Notes: a model not told the origin generated them from the sequence alone. A DNA stretch of 64,000 nucleotides from Dinoroseobacter sp049800835 (GCF_049800835.1 NZ_JBNAFU010000005.1:186001-250000), one strand, 5' to 3'; counted from the first letter of the stretch, positions 34,193 through 43,404 are shown. Numbers and translations are program-made.

Positions 34193-35785
34193 TCAGACGT
34201 TGAATTCCAACGGCCGCACCTGCTGAAACAGACCTGTGGCCTTCAGCGCTTCCTGAACAGGCGTCGGAAGCGGGGCGTCGAGGTAGAGCATTGCGATCGC
34301 ATCCTCGCCGGTGTCACTTCGACCCAAGGTAAAGTTGGCAATGTTCACACCATTCTCACCCAGTGTGTTGCCCAACGTCCCGATGATACCCGGCACGTCC
34401 TTGTTGGTCGTATAGAGCATGTGCTGACCAATCTCGGCATCGATATTGATGCCCTTGATCTGAATGAAGCGCGGTTTTCCATCCGAAAAGACGGTTCCGG
34501 CGATGGACCGCGTCCGCTCCGCCGTTTTGACCGTCAGCTTGATGTAGCCGTCAAACACACCTGATTTGTCCTGAGATGTCGTCGATATGCCGATCCCGCG
34601 TTCCTTCGCGATGACCGGGGCAGATACCATGTTCACATCCGGGTTGGTCGCCTGCATGATCCCGGCGATGGCCGCGCAGTTCAGCGCCTCCAGGTTCATC
34701 TTGGAAACCGTTCCGTTATACAGAATTTCGATGCTTTGAATGGCCTCGTTGGTGAGTTGACCAACAAACGTTCCGAGATGGCCTGCGAGTTTGACCCACG
34801 GCCCCATGATCTTCGCTTCTTCCGCAGTCACCGACGGCATGTTGAGCGCGTTCTCAACCGCCCCGTTGAGCAGGTAGTTCGACATCTGCTCCGCGACCTG
34901 AAGCGCCACGTTTTCCTGCGCTTCAGTCGTAGCGGCACCGAGATGCGGTGTGCAGACCACGTTGGGCAAGTTGAACAACGGGTTTTCGGTTGCCGGTTCT
35001 TCGGAAAACACATCGAAGGCCGCGCCTGCGACATGGCCCGACTTCAGCAAATCCGCCAACGCCTCTTCGTCGACCAGACCACCGCGGGCACAGTTGATGA
35101 TCCGAACGCCCTTTTTGGTCTTTTCAAGTGCGTCGCGGCTCAGGATGTTCCGGGTCTGATCAGTCAGCGGGACGTGAAGCGTGATGAAATCTGCACGCTT
35201 CAGCAATTCCTCCAGTTCGACCTTTTCGACGCCCAGTTTGTCGGCACGCTCCTGCGACAGGAACGGGTCGTAGGCGACGACCTTCATCTTCAATCCCAAG
35301 GCCCGGTCGCAGACGATACCGCCGATATTGCCCGCACCGATCACGCCGAGCGTCTTGGCGGTCAACTCGACCCCCATGAATTTCGACTTCTCCCATTTGC
35401 CCGCGTGGGTTGACGCGGACGCCTCGGGAATCTGACGCGCAACCGCAAACATCATTGCAATCGCGTGTTCCGCGGTCGTGATCATGTTGCCAAAGGGCGT
35501 GTTCATCACGATCACCCCCTTCTTGGAGGCCGCAGATTTGTCGACATTGTCGGTTCCAATTCCGGCGCGACCGACGACTTTGAGGTTGTCGGCATGTTCC
35601 AGAAGCTTGTCGGTCACCTTGGTGGCCGACCGGATCGCGAGGCCGTCATACTTGCCGATCACCTCGGCCAGTTTTTCCTTGTCCTTGCCGAGGCCGGGTT
35701 CGAAATCAACTTCGATGCCACGGTCACGGAAAATCTGGACAGCAGTTTCCGACAGCTTGTCGGAGACGAGAACTTTGGGGGCCAT
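34193..35785 (-). CDS. serA: D-3-phosphoglycerate dehydrogenase
   Basis: A 530-residue protein from ATG at 35785, preceded by AAAGGAG; it has the long form with a C-terminal intermediate domain and an ACT domain. The NAD-binding loop is LGVIGAGNIGGIVCDRALGL; catalytic features are NCARGGLVDEEALADLL and the CTPHLGAATTEAQENVALQV His region. The ACT part includes VPGIIGTLGNTLGENGVNIA. It performs the first step of serine synthesis from 3-phosphoglycerate, forming the pathway with serC beside it. Confidence 0.96.
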   Translation of the reverse strand: MAPKVLVSDKLSETAVQIFRDRGIEVDFEPGLGKDKEKLAEVIGKYDGLAIRSATKVTDKLLEHADNLKVVGRAGIGTDNVDKSAASKKGVIVMNTPFGNMITTAEHAIAMMFAVARQIPEASASTHAGKWEKSKFMGVELTAKTLGVIGAGNIGGIVCDRALGLKMKVVAYDPFLSQERADKLGVEKVELEELLKRADFITLHVPLTDQTRNILSRDALEKTKKGVRIINCARGGLVDEEALADLLKSGHVAGAAFDVFSEEPATENPLFNLPNVVCTPHLGAATTEAQENVALQVAEQMSNYLLNGAVENALNMPSVTAEEAKIMGPWVKLAGHLGTFVGQLTNEAIQSIEILYNGTVSKMNLEALNCAAIAGIMQATNPDVNMVSAPVIAKERGIGISTTSQDKSGVFDGYIKLTVKTAERTRSIAGTVFSDGKPRFIQIKGINIDAEIGQHMLYTTNKDVPGIIGTLGNTLGENGVNIANFTLGRSDTGEDAIAMLYLDAPLPTPVQEALKATGLFQQVRPLEFNV

Positions 35786-35803
35786 GATCAGGCTCCTTTG
35801 ACA

Positions 35804-35841
35804 GAAAAAATGGGGGGGCAGGCAGCGGATGTGCTGCCTGC
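35804..35841 (-). terminator. terminator between serC and serA
   Basis: On the minus strand GCAGGCAGC pairs with GCTGCCTGC (9 bp, six-base loop, 35818-35841), then a C-rich run and TTTTTT. It lies 10 bases after the serC stop, upstream of serA, and probably lowers read-through from serC into serA. Confidence 0.55.
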
Positions 35842-35850
35842 GAGAAGGGG

Positions 35851-37005
35851 TCAGGCCGCGGCTTGTTGCGCTGCGATCTCGGTCTCGAAGGCCCAGTTCA
35901 GCCACGGGAGCATTGCCTGGACATCGGAGGTCTCAACCGTGCCACCGCACCAGATGCGCAAACCAGCGGGCGCGTCACGGTATGCGCCGATATCCAGCGC
36001 AATCCCTTCGCCCTCAAGGCGCTTTGCGATTGCCTTGGCAAAAGCCGCACCGTCAACGATCCGATCATCGGTGAACTTCAGGCACACGGACGTATTGGAC
36101 CGCGTCGCAGGATCCTCAGCAAGAAAATCGATCCAATCGTGCGCGTCCACAAACGCCGTGATGGCGGCTGTGTTGGCATCTGCGCGGGCGATCAGGCCCT
36201 TCAGACCACCAACCGATTTCGCCCAATCCAACGCAAAAAGGTAATCTTCGACACACAGCATGGACGGCGTGTTGATCGTCGCCCCGGTGAAAATACCGTC
36301 GATCAGTTTCCCCCCCTTGGTGAGGCGGAAGATCTTTGGAAGCGGCCACGCAGGCGTATAGCTTTCAAGGCGTGCTACAGCGCGCGGGCTGAGGATCAGG
36401 ATACCGTGGGCCGCTTCACCGCCAAGAACTTTCTGCCAAGAGAAGGTCGTGACATCGAGCTTGTCCCAAGGCAAATCCATTGCAAACGCGGCCGAGGTCG
36501 CGTCACACAAGGTCAGGCCCGCTCGATCCGACGGAATGAAGTCACCATTGGGAACCCGCACGCCGGACGTGGTGCCGTTCCACGTAAAACAAACATCCTT
36601 GTCGAAATTCACCGAGGCAAGATCAACAATCTGCCCGTAGTCTGCGGACTTGACCTCTGCATCCAGCTTCAACTGCTTGATCGCGTCAGTCACCCAGCCT
36701 GATCCGAAGCTCTCCCATGCCAGCATCTCAACCGGGCGCTCGCCCAACAGGCTCCACATCGCCATCTCGTACGCGCCGGTGTCAGAGGCAGGAACGATCC
36801 CGATCTTGTAATCGGCAGGCACGCCGAGGACCTCTCGCGTGGTCTCGATTGCAGCTTTCAGCTTGCTCTTGCCAACGGCGGCACGGTGCGATCGGCCAAG
36901 GGCGGCGTCACTGAGCGCGTCGAGGGACCATGTGGGGGGTTTGGCGCAAGGGCCAGACGAAAAACGCGGGTTTGCCGGCCGCGTGACCGGAGCTTGAATA
37001 GCCAT
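35851..37005 (-). CDS. serC: phosphoserine aminotransferase
   Basis: A 384-residue protein from ATG at 37005, preceded by GGAAGGA. Family stretches: PRFSSGPCAKPPTWSLDALS, IGIVPASDTGAYEMAMWSLL, and the PLP-lysine region FSWQKVLGGEAAHGILILSP. It converts 3-phosphohydroxypyruvate to phosphoserine using glutamate. A structured leader lies upstream, and serB is divergently transcribed across the same intergenic region. Confidence 0.96.
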   Translation of the reverse strand: MAIQAPVTRPANPRFSSGPCAKPPTWSLDALSDAALGRSHRAAVGKSKLKAAIETTREVLGVPADYKIGIVPASDTGAYEMAMWSLLGERPVEMLAWESFGSGWVTDAIKQLKLDAEVKSADYGQIVDLASVNFDKDVCFTWNGTTSGVRVPNGDFIPSDRAGLTLCDATSAAFAMDLPWDKLDVTTFSWQKVLGGEAAHGILILSPRAVARLESYTPAWPLPKIFRLTKGGKLIDGIFTGATINTPSMLCVEDYLFALDWAKSVGGLKGLIARADANTAAITAFVDAHDWIDFLAEDPATRSNTSVCLKFTDDRIVDGAAFAKAIAKRLEGEGIALDIGAYRDAPAGLRIWCGGTVETSDVQAMLPWLNWAFETEIAAQQAAA

Positions 37006-37027
37006 TGCTGGTATCCTTCCAGATATC

Positions 37028-37060
37028 TGCCCTTCGTTGGGGAAGGGTGTCCCACCGCCG
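37028..37060 (-). promoter_or_regulatory. structured leader of serC, serC-motif RNA candidate
   Basis: On the minus strand two adjacent hairpins are seen: GGTG-GGA-CACC (37046-37056) followed at once by CCCTTC-CCCAAC-GAAGGG (37030-37047, sharing two bases). They end about 25 bases before the serC start. Alphaproteobacterial serC genes are known to carry a conserved leader RNA called the serC motif; the hairpin order fits, but I match it only from memory. Confidence 0.55.
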
Positions 37061-37265
37061 CGTGTACGGGGCTTGGACTGCTGAGGCAAGCCGCAAAACG
37101 CGGATTTTCTGTCGCAGAACCCGCAAAACCATCGCCACGGTTTCACATCGGAAACGCACCACCACGCACCATGCGAAAGCGCAACGGGACAGGGCAGCGG
37201 CCTAACGTCTGGCACTTGGAGACCAAAATGGTATACGCGCCCGAAACCCCAGTCCGGAGTGCCCA

Positions 37266-38153
37266 ATGTTCACAGTGACCCTTTTGACCAGTCCCGCAGA
37301 TCCAAAGCTGGATGCGGCGCTTGTGGACTCGCTGCGCAACGCCTGGGGTGGTGGCGACGCAGTGTGGCTAGCCCCGGATGAGGCCGCCGAGTTTTCGGTT
37401 CAGTCCGTGCCGGGAACGCGGTGGGACGTGTGGGATGACTTGCAGCGCATGGGCGTTGACATGGTGGTTCAGCCCTCGAATGGACGACGCAAGAAGATGC
37501 TGCTGGCGGATATGGATTCCACGATGATCCAACAGGAGTGCATCGACGAATTGGCTGAAGAAGCCGGTGTCGGCGCGCGGGTGGCCGACATTACCGCACG
37601 GGCAATGAACGGGGAGTTGGACTTCGAAGGGGCGCTGCGCGAACGAGTCGGCCTGTTAGAAGGCCTCGACGCGTCCGTGATCGGAACGGTGCTGGACACC
37701 CGTATCCACCTGATGCCGGGCGGTCCCGAGTTGCTCGCGACAATGAAATCGAACGGGGCCTATTGCGCGCTGGTTTCTGGGGGCTTCACCGCCTTTACCG
37801 CGCATGTTGCAGAGACATTGGGTTTTGACGAGAATCGCGCGAATACTCTCCTCGTCGCGAATGGCAAACTCACCGGTCAGGTTGCAGACCCCATTCTTGG
37901 ACGCGACGCCAAAGTTGCGGCGCTCAAGGACATCACCGGGCGTCTGGGGCTCAAGGCGGAGGATGTTCTCGCTGTCGGGGATGGTGCCAACGATCTGGGC
38001 ATGCTGAAACTGGCAGGAGCGGGTGTCGCCTTGCACGCAAAACCGGTCGTCGCTGCGGAGTGTGATCGGCGGATCAATTTCGGGGATCTCAGCGCGCTGT
38101 TGTACTTGCAGGGATATGCGCGGTCCGATTTCAAGCAGCCTTCGTCCACCTGA
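37266..38153 (+). CDS. serB: phosphoserine phosphatase
   Basis: A 295-residue HAD-family protein with an N-terminal ACT-like region (about residues 1-75) and catalytic motifs LADMDSTMIQQECIDELAEE, LVSGGFTAFTAHVA and AVGDGANDLGMLKLAGAGVA. It carries out the last serine-synthesis step. It is divergent from serC, with the serC leader in the shared intergenic region of 260 bp, so the complete serA-serC-serB set lies together. Confidence 0.95.
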   Translation: MFTVTLLTSPADPKLDAALVDSLRNAWGGGDAVWLAPDEAAEFSVQSVPGTRWDVWDDLQRMGVDMVVQPSNGRRKKMLLADMDSTMIQQECIDELAEEAGVGARVADITARAMNGELDFEGALRERVGLLEGLDASVIGTVLDTRIHLMPGGPELLATMKSNGAYCALVSGGFTAFTAHVAETLGFDENRANTLLVANGKLTGQVADPILGRDAKVAALKDITGRLGLKAEDVLAVGDGANDLGMLKLAGAGVALHAKPVVAAECDRRINFGDLSALLYLQGYARSDFKQPSST

Positions 38154-38164
38154 GGCAAGGGCGA

Positions 38165-38464
38165 TCAGAACTCCAGAAGCAGCCCCGCGCCGACACCGTT
38201 CCCGTCCATGCGGACCCAGGGGAGCATGCCATCCTCGTCCGATTGCCATGGCAGAGCGCGCTGCTGGCCCAATGTGGGGGGGGCATTCCAGTCTTGCTCC
38301 CGCCGTTGCGGGGGCGTGGGTTTGTCATCGAGGTCCTTGAGCACTTCGCCGATATGATCCTTCCACTCGAGAACCTGCGACAAACGCAGGTCAACCGCCT
38401 GCCCCTGAGACGGGACAGTCGCGCAATACGCGGTCAGACAGGTGACGAGCAAAAGGCGTTTCAT
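38165..38464 (-). CDS. exported hypothetical protein
   Basis: A 99-residue protein from ATG at 38464 with a signal-peptide-like start (MKRLLLVTCLTAYCATVPSQ). The mature region is soluble and proline-rich (DDKPTPPQRREQDWNAPP), ending in GVGAGLLLEF. No family recognised. It converges with serB, with 11 bases between the stops. The length depends on the start; a longer in-frame ATG exists upstream. Confidence 0.5.
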   Translation of the reverse strand: MKRLLLVTCLTAYCATVPSQGQAVDLRLSQVLEWKDHIGEVLKDLDDKPTPPQRREQDWNAPPTLGQQRALPWQSDEDGMLPWVRMDGNGVGAGLLLEF

Positions 38465-38844
38465 CGACATTCTCTGAAGAGGCGTGAGCGGTTTCAACTG
38501 ATGCCAGCGTGCGGCAGCACCTCGGCTCGATCAATCAATAGGTTGGTTTGTTTGAGTAATCTTTAATGCCAATGCCCAATGCTGTGTCCCCGATGCAATG
38601 ATTTGGCGACTATTCCGGGTGCAGACGCGGTCGATCGGCCCGAAAGAAGGCCTTGCGTGTTCGAAACCCGGACGATCCGAAGCAATCTTTTGCCGATTTC
38701 GGTGCCGCGAGGTCTTTGCCTGTCTCGTGTGAGTCGCTATTCTTATGCGCGAGCACTTCGTCGGCATGGATGCTGGTCCGAGAACCAGCCCGTATCGACC
38801 GAAATATCCGAGGCGAAGACAGGGCAGCTGGAGTCTGTAGAATC
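38465..38844. other. divergent intergenic region
   Basis: 380 bases between the exported hypothetical protein and the IalB-like gene. No gene supported; an open frame on the plus strand from 38653 is only an upstream extension of the IalB-like gene. The region must carry both promoters. No clear operator was recognised. Confidence 0.35.
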
Positions 38845-39375
38845 ATGAACCGTTTTGTGGCAGGGATTTGTGCGGCAACGCTTGTGGCGTCATCCGGCGT
38901 TGTATGGGCACAGGAAGCGTCTGACAACCGTGTCGCGGCCAAGACCGACTGGAGCGTATTCGTCGAAGACAGCCCGACCGAGTGCTGGAGCGTGTCGAGC
39001 CCCAAGGAAACCGTCAACACGCGGGACGGGCGACCAGTAGCCGTGAACCGGGGCGACGTATTGATGTTCGTCGCGTTCCGGCCCGGATCGGACGTATCCG
39101 GCGAAGTGTCGTTCACGGGCGGATACGAGTTCCGCGAAGGGTCGACCGTGACCGTCGAGATTTCAGGGTCGAATTTTGAGCTTTTCACCGATGACAACTG
39201 GGCATGGCCCGCCTCGCCATCGGATGACGCGAAAATCATCACCGCCATGAAACGTGGAACCCAGGCAGTTGTGACCGGCGTTTCCCAGCGCAGTGGCACA
39301 ACCACACGCGATACCTTCAGCCTTCTGGGGTTCACAGCCGCGATGGAAGAGGCGGAAAAACGCTGTACAAGCTGA
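38845..39375 (+). CDS. IalB-like (invasion-associated locus B family) exported protein
   Basis: A 176-residue protein from ATG 38845 with a signal peptide (MNRFVAGICAATLVASSGVV, then WAQEA). The mature part has the family's features: DWSVFVEDSPTECWSVSSPK, RPGSDVSGEVSFTGGYEF, and the ending AMEEAEKRC. Its two cysteines (TECWS, KRCTS) could form a disulfide. IalB-like proteins are widespread periplasmic proteins in alphaproteobacteria with no firm function. It converges with imuB, three bases apart. Confidence 0.75.
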   Translation: MNRFVAGICAATLVASSGVVWAQEASDNRVAAKTDWSVFVEDSPTECWSVSSPKETVNTRDGRPVAVNRGDVLMFVAFRPGSDVSGEVSFTGGYEFREGSTVTVEISGSNFELFTDDNWAWPASPSDDAKIITAMKRGTQAVVTGVSQRSGTTTRDTFSLLGFTAAMEEAEKRCTS

Positions 39376-39377
39376 CG

Positions 39378-41036
39378 TCAGGCAAAGGTGCCTTGACAGA
39401 ACCAGCCAGACATACGCAGCCCGCCATGTGCATAAAACAGCCATAGTCGCTTGCCGCTGACCGTTTCCGCGCGCCAGTAGTCGCGCACGCCACTGCGCCA
39501 GTTGGGATCGTCTAGCCACCATTCGGGGGCGATGCGTTCAGGCCCGGCTGCACCGCGCAATTCGTGGTCCTGACCGCGCCACCTGAACCGCATTGGCACT
39601 GCCGGCGTATCGGGTGCATGAACCGGTTCCGGCACATACAAGGTCAGCGGGCGCGTCCCGTTGACAGAGGGCCATGGTGTCTCCGACACCCCGGACCACG
39701 CCGCCGCAAGTGTCAGGGCTGATTTTTCAGGAATGTGACTTTCGGCGGGGTGCCACCGCGTGATCGCCTCCAACCCCACGCGCGCACCAAGCGTGCCAAT
39801 CAGATCGTCAAGCGCCGTATGCGCCCCAATACGCGCGCTGACCTCATCTGCGGCCTCAAAATGCCCCTTGTGGGCACGTGGCATCAAGGGTTCGGTCTGG
39901 TCCGCTTCAAGCCGCATCAGATCGATTCCGTATCCCGGTGCCACTGCGGATAGTTTCTGAAGCAGAAGCGGACGCATCCGCGCCGGATCGTCAGAAGGGC
40001 GCGCGAGGCCCAGTTCGAAGACCTGACGGGTCTGGTCTGCACGCAACAGCTCCCAGCGGAGCCGCCGTGCACCGCGCCCGGCGGTGCGTAACTTCTCTCC
40101 CAAACGGGGCAGTAGCCGATCCAGCCCCGCTTCGATGTCTTCAGGTAATCCGATCGGGTCCGGAAAACTGATCCTGAGAGCGAACACATTGGGTGGACGC
40201 GCGGGCGAAACCGGCTCGGGTACCACACCCAGCGCCTGATCCAGCCGCCGTGTCACATCCACCCCGAACCGCCGCGCCAGAGCCGCACGTGGCATGCCCC
40301 ACAAATCCTCGATCCGGCGCAGGCCCACACGACTCAACGCTTCACATGCCTCCGGCGCCAGACGCAGCGCGACGACAGGCAATGCCCCGATCGCGGCACG
40401 TGTGTGCCCCAGAGCGGCAATGCGCGCACCCTGGGAGACCCCGTCCCGGACAACAGGGGCGGCCCCGCCTTTGGTCCAGTGTCGACGCCCGGCTTTGGAC
40501 CGTGTTGCACGCGCCTCCTGATCAATGGCATCGCCCGATCTGGAAGACCCCGCCCCCTGCCCCGCATACCGGGCCAGCGCCCAGGCCGCCCCAACCGTGT
40601 CCGCAAGACCAATACGGACAGACAGTCCAAGTTCCGCGCAATCGCTTTCGACCTGTGCGACCAACGCAGCTTCCCCTCCAAACAGGTGCGCACAGCCACT
40701 CAGATCCACAATCAGGCTGGCAGGAGGTTCCTCACTGACCCAAGGGGAAAATTTACCCGCCCAACGCCGCAACAAGCGCAGAAACGCAGCCTCTCCTTCA
40801 GGGTCGGACGGGGTGGTTTGCAGCGCTGGACAGATTGCACGCGCATCACGCAAAGGCTGACCCGGGCGCAGACCGGCTGCGGATGCCTCCACCGAGATGT
40901 CGCCCAGAAGCCGTTGATTGCCGACTTCCACCACGGTCGCGAAAGGGGCCAAAACCGGCACCCGCGCCATGCGCAGACAGCGCTCCGCCCCAAGGCGTGG
41001 AAACCAGAGCGACAGGATGCGTCGCGGTGAAGACAT
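39378..41036 (-). CDS. imuB: ImuB-like Y-family DNA polymerase-related protein
   Basis: A 552-residue protein from ATG at 41036. It opens with RRILSLWFPRLGAERCLRMA, typical of ImuB, and has PPASLIVDLSGCAHLFGGEA and IGLADTVGAAWALARYAG of the Y-family palm and fingers, followed by LRRIEDLWGMPRAALARRFG. ImuB is a catalytically impaired clamp-binding partner in the ImuA-ImuB-DnaE2 mutasome. An SOS box lies 17 bases upstream. Neither imuA nor dnaE2 is adjacent here, which is unusual for the roseobacter arrangement. Confidence 0.85.
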   Translation of the reverse strand: MSSPRRILSLWFPRLGAERCLRMARVPVLAPFATVVEVGNQRLLGDISVEASAAGLRPGQPLRDARAICPALQTTPSDPEGEAAFLRLLRRWAGKFSPWVSEEPPASLIVDLSGCAHLFGGEAALVAQVESDCAELGLSVRIGLADTVGAAWALARYAGQGAGSSRSGDAIDQEARATRSKAGRRHWTKGGAAPVVRDGVSQGARIAALGHTRAAIGALPVVALRLAPEACEALSRVGLRRIEDLWGMPRAALARRFGVDVTRRLDQALGVVPEPVSPARPPNVFALRISFPDPIGLPEDIEAGLDRLLPRLGEKLRTAGRGARRLRWELLRADQTRQVFELGLARPSDDPARMRPLLLQKLSAVAPGYGIDLMRLEADQTEPLMPRAHKGHFEAADEVSARIGAHTALDDLIGTLGARVGLEAITRWHPAESHIPEKSALTLAAAWSGVSETPWPSVNGTRPLTLYVPEPVHAPDTPAVPMRFRWRGQDHELRGAAGPERIAPEWWLDDPNWRSGVRDYWRAETVSGKRLWLFYAHGGLRMSGWFCQGTFA

Positions 41037-41052
41037 GAAACCCCAGCAAAAA

Positions 41053-41067
41053 GTTCCTATTTTGTTC
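41053..41067. promoter_or_regulatory. LexA (SOS) box of imuB
   Basis: GTTC-CTATTTT-GTTC is an exact GTTC-N7-GTTC, the alphaproteobacterial LexA site; on the coding strand it reads GAAC-N7-GAAC. It sits 17 bases upstream of the imuB start, so the gene is likely damage-induced. Confidence 0.8.
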
Positions 41068-41139
41068 TTTTTAGCTGAGTCGGTTTTTCGAGTCGACGCA
41101 TGGCCTGCGAATTTTCCGTCCGCGGCAGAACCAGACAGG

Positions 41140-42390
41140 TCAGGCCGCCAAACGGCGGCCATCGTGCCCCTGAATGACGGCCTGAACGATCTGCCCCTCC
41201 GGCTGATCCGCATTGAATTGAACTTCGGTGAATTGTTCGGTCCGCCCAAGGCGCGGTTTCTCTAGCAGGACCTTGTGCGAACGGCCGATCTGGGCGGCCA
41301 GATGCCTTGCAACCTGCACCTTCCCTGCGTCACGCAACCGTGCGGCGCGATTCTTGATCACGGAGCCATCTACCTCCGGCATACGCGCCGCGGGCGTGCC
41401 TTTGCGCGCGCTGTAGGGAAAAACGTGAAGCCAGGTCAGATCGCATTCATGCACCAGCTTCAGAGAGTTCCGGAACATGGCTTCGGTCTCTGTCGGGAAC
41501 CCGGCTATGATATCTGCGCCAAAGGTCATTTCGGGCCGCAAACGCCGCGCTTCCTCGCAAAACGCGATGGCATCGTCCCGCAAATGTCGCCGTTTCATCC
41601 GCTTGAGGATCAGATCATCTCCGGCCTGAAGGCTCAGGTGAAGATGGGGCATCAAGCGAGGCTCTGTCGCGATCGCACGCATGAGGTTCTCATCCGCCTC
41701 GATACTGTCGATCGAACTGATCCGCAGTCTGGGCAGATCGGGAACCAGGCGCAGGATTCGCATAACCAGATCCCCCAGACGTGGAGTGGCGGGCAGGTCC
41801 GCGCCCCAAGACGTAAGGTCAACACCCGTCAGGACAACTTCGTTGAACCCCTTGTCGATCAATCGCTTGATCTGATCCACCACGACGCCGGCAGGCACGG
41901 AACGGGAATTCCCGCGGCCATAGGGAATGATGCAGAAGGTGCAACGATGATCGCAGCCATTTTGCACCTGCACATAGGCGCGGTGCCGTCCAAACCCGTC
42001 GATCAGATGACCGGCCGTTTCGCGCACCGACATGATGTCATCAACCTGTATCCGCTCTGTCTGACCAATCAGATCTGGTGCAAGAGCTGCCCAGGTTTCG
42101 GGCCGCATCTTTTCCGCGTTCCCGATGACGCGCGTAACCTCCGGCATGTTCGCAAAGGTCTCGGGCTCTGTCTGAGCGGCGCAGCCTGTGACGATGATCG
42201 GAGCATCCGGGTGATCGCGCCTCAGGCGCCGAATTTCCTGACGAGACTTGCGGACAGCCTCCGAGGTCACCGCGCAGGTATTCACGACCAGAGCATCGGA
42301 AAGCCCGGCGGCTTCGGCCATCTCGCGCATGGCCTCGGATTCATAGGCATTCAGACGACACCCCAAGGTGGTGAAGCGGGGGGCGGTCAT
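41140..42390 (-). CDS. mtaB: tRNA threonylcarbamoyladenosine methylthiotransferase (MtaB)
   Basis: A 416-residue protein from ATG at 42390, overlapping the dapF stop (ATGA). The N-terminal UPF0004 cysteines are in TLGCRLNAYESEA, VVNTCAVTSEAV and TGCAAQ; the radical-SAM cluster is NGCDHRCTFCIIPYGRGNSR (CxxxCxxC). The C-terminal TRAM-like end follows. It converts t6A37 to ms2t6A in tRNAs reading ANN codons, a housekeeping role. Confidence 0.9.
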   Translation of the reverse strand: MTAPRFTTLGCRLNAYESEAMREMAEAAGLSDALVVNTCAVTSEAVRKSRQEIRRLRRDHPDAPIIVTGCAAQTEPETFANMPEVTRVIGNAEKMRPETWAALAPDLIGQTERIQVDDIMSVRETAGHLIDGFGRHRAYVQVQNGCDHRCTFCIIPYGRGNSRSVPAGVVVDQIKRLIDKGFNEVVLTGVDLTSWGADLPATPRLGDLVMRILRLVPDLPRLRISSIDSIEADENLMRAIATEPRLMPHLHLSLQAGDDLILKRMKRRHLRDDAIAFCEEARRLRPEMTFGADIIAGFPTETEAMFRNSLKLVHECDLTWLHVFPYSARKGTPAARMPEVDGSVIKNRAARLRDAGKVQVARHLAAQIGRSHKVLLEKPRLGRTEQFTEVQFNADQPEGQIVQAVIQGHDGRRLAA

Positions 42391-43232
42391 TTCAGCGAGT
42401 CCAGAAACTGGCGCGTAAGGTGGCCTTCGAACACCGTCATGGTCGGCCCGGACATCCAGACCCCATCTTCGCGCCAATCAACTTCGATCGTACCGCCATC
42501 CAGATCGACTGTCACCTTCCTACCGGTGAGCGCTCTGCGCGCGGCTGCGACGGCAACCGCGCAGGACGACGAACCCGATGCAAGTGTCACACCAACACCA
42601 CGTTCCCATACCCGCATGCGGATATGGTCCGGCCCGGTAACTTGTGCCACTTGCACATTGGTGCGTTGCGGGAACAACGGGTGCGTTTCGTATCGCGGAC
42701 CAAAGGTTTCAAGCGGCACAGCCTCCGCGTCGGCCACGAAGAACGTGCAGTGAGGATTGCCCATTCCCGTTCCGACCGGTCCGCCCTCAATCGGCAACTG
42801 CAGCGTGTCCATTGCTGTTGCCAGCGGAATCTCCGACCAGAGCGTCTGTGGCGGCCCCATGTTCACGGCCGTCGTGCCATCCTTCAGGTCGGTTGCTGCA
42901 AGAACCCCGCGTTCCGTTTCAAGCCTCAGTTCCGGCTTGCCCGCTTCATCCAGGATCATTCGTGCAATGCACCGCGTTGCGTTTCCGCACGCAGCGGAGG
43001 TGGATCCATCCGCGTTGTAAAACGTCAGGCGGGCATCACAGTTCTGGCCATTGTCGATCACAGCAAGCTGGTCGAATCCCACCCCTCGATGCCGATCCGC
43101 GAGGGCTATCACCAGCGCCTGAGGCACATCGAAAACCCGCGCACGCCGGTCGATAACTACGAAGTCGTTGCCAAGCCCGTGCATCTTGTAAAATGGCAAT
43201 CCGGTGAGTGGGGTGTCTTGCATGGGCGGCAT
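42387..43232 (-). CDS. dapF: diaminopimelate epimerase
   Basis: A 281-residue protein from ATG at 43232 (GAGG eight bases upstream; ATG 43223 also possible). Typical parts: PFYKMHGLGNDFVVIDRRA, FYNADGSTSAACGNATRCIA with catalytic Cys82, GMGNPHCTFFV and WERGVGVTLASGSSSCAVAV. The second catalytic Cys, usually in an ACGSG-type motif, is Ser219 here. DapF interconverts L,L- and meso-diaminopimelate for lysine and peptidoglycan. It overlaps mtaB. Confidence 0.92.
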   Translation of the reverse strand: MPPMQDTPLTGLPFYKMHGLGNDFVVIDRRARVFDVPQALVIALADRHRGVGFDQLAVIDNGQNCDARLTFYNADGSTSAACGNATRCIARMILDEAGKPELRLETERGVLAATDLKDGTTAVNMGPPQTLWSEIPLATAMDTLQLPIEGGPVGTGMGNPHCTFFVADAEAVPLETFGPRYETHPLFPQRTNVQVAQVTGPDHIRMRVWERGVGVTLASGSSSCAVAVAAARRALTGRKVTVDLDGGTIEVDWREDGVWMSGPTMTVFEGHLTRQFLDSLK

Positions 43233-43328
43233 ATACGCCGCCTCTGCGGCAAATTCCAGAACGCTTTAAGATTCTGCTCCGTCCCCCTTGACCCCTCTGA
43301 AACCACTGGCTAAACGGGCCGCCAGAGT

Positions 43329-43404
43329 GGGCCGTTAGCTCAGTTGGTAGAGCAACTGACTTTTAATCAGTGGGTCGCAGGTTCGAATCCTGCACGGCTC
43401 ACCA
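43329..43404 (+). tRNA. tRNA-Lys(TTT)
   Basis: A 76-nt cloverleaf with encoded CCA. Acceptor GGGCCGT pairs with ACGGCTC; D-arm GCTC...GAGC; anticodon stem ACTGA / TCAGT with loop CTTTTAA, anticodon TTT; T-arm GCAGG-TTCGAAT-CCTGC. It lies upstream of a small Rep-encoding element, suggesting the 3' end served as an attachment site, although no second 3'-end copy was found. Confidence 0.97.
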
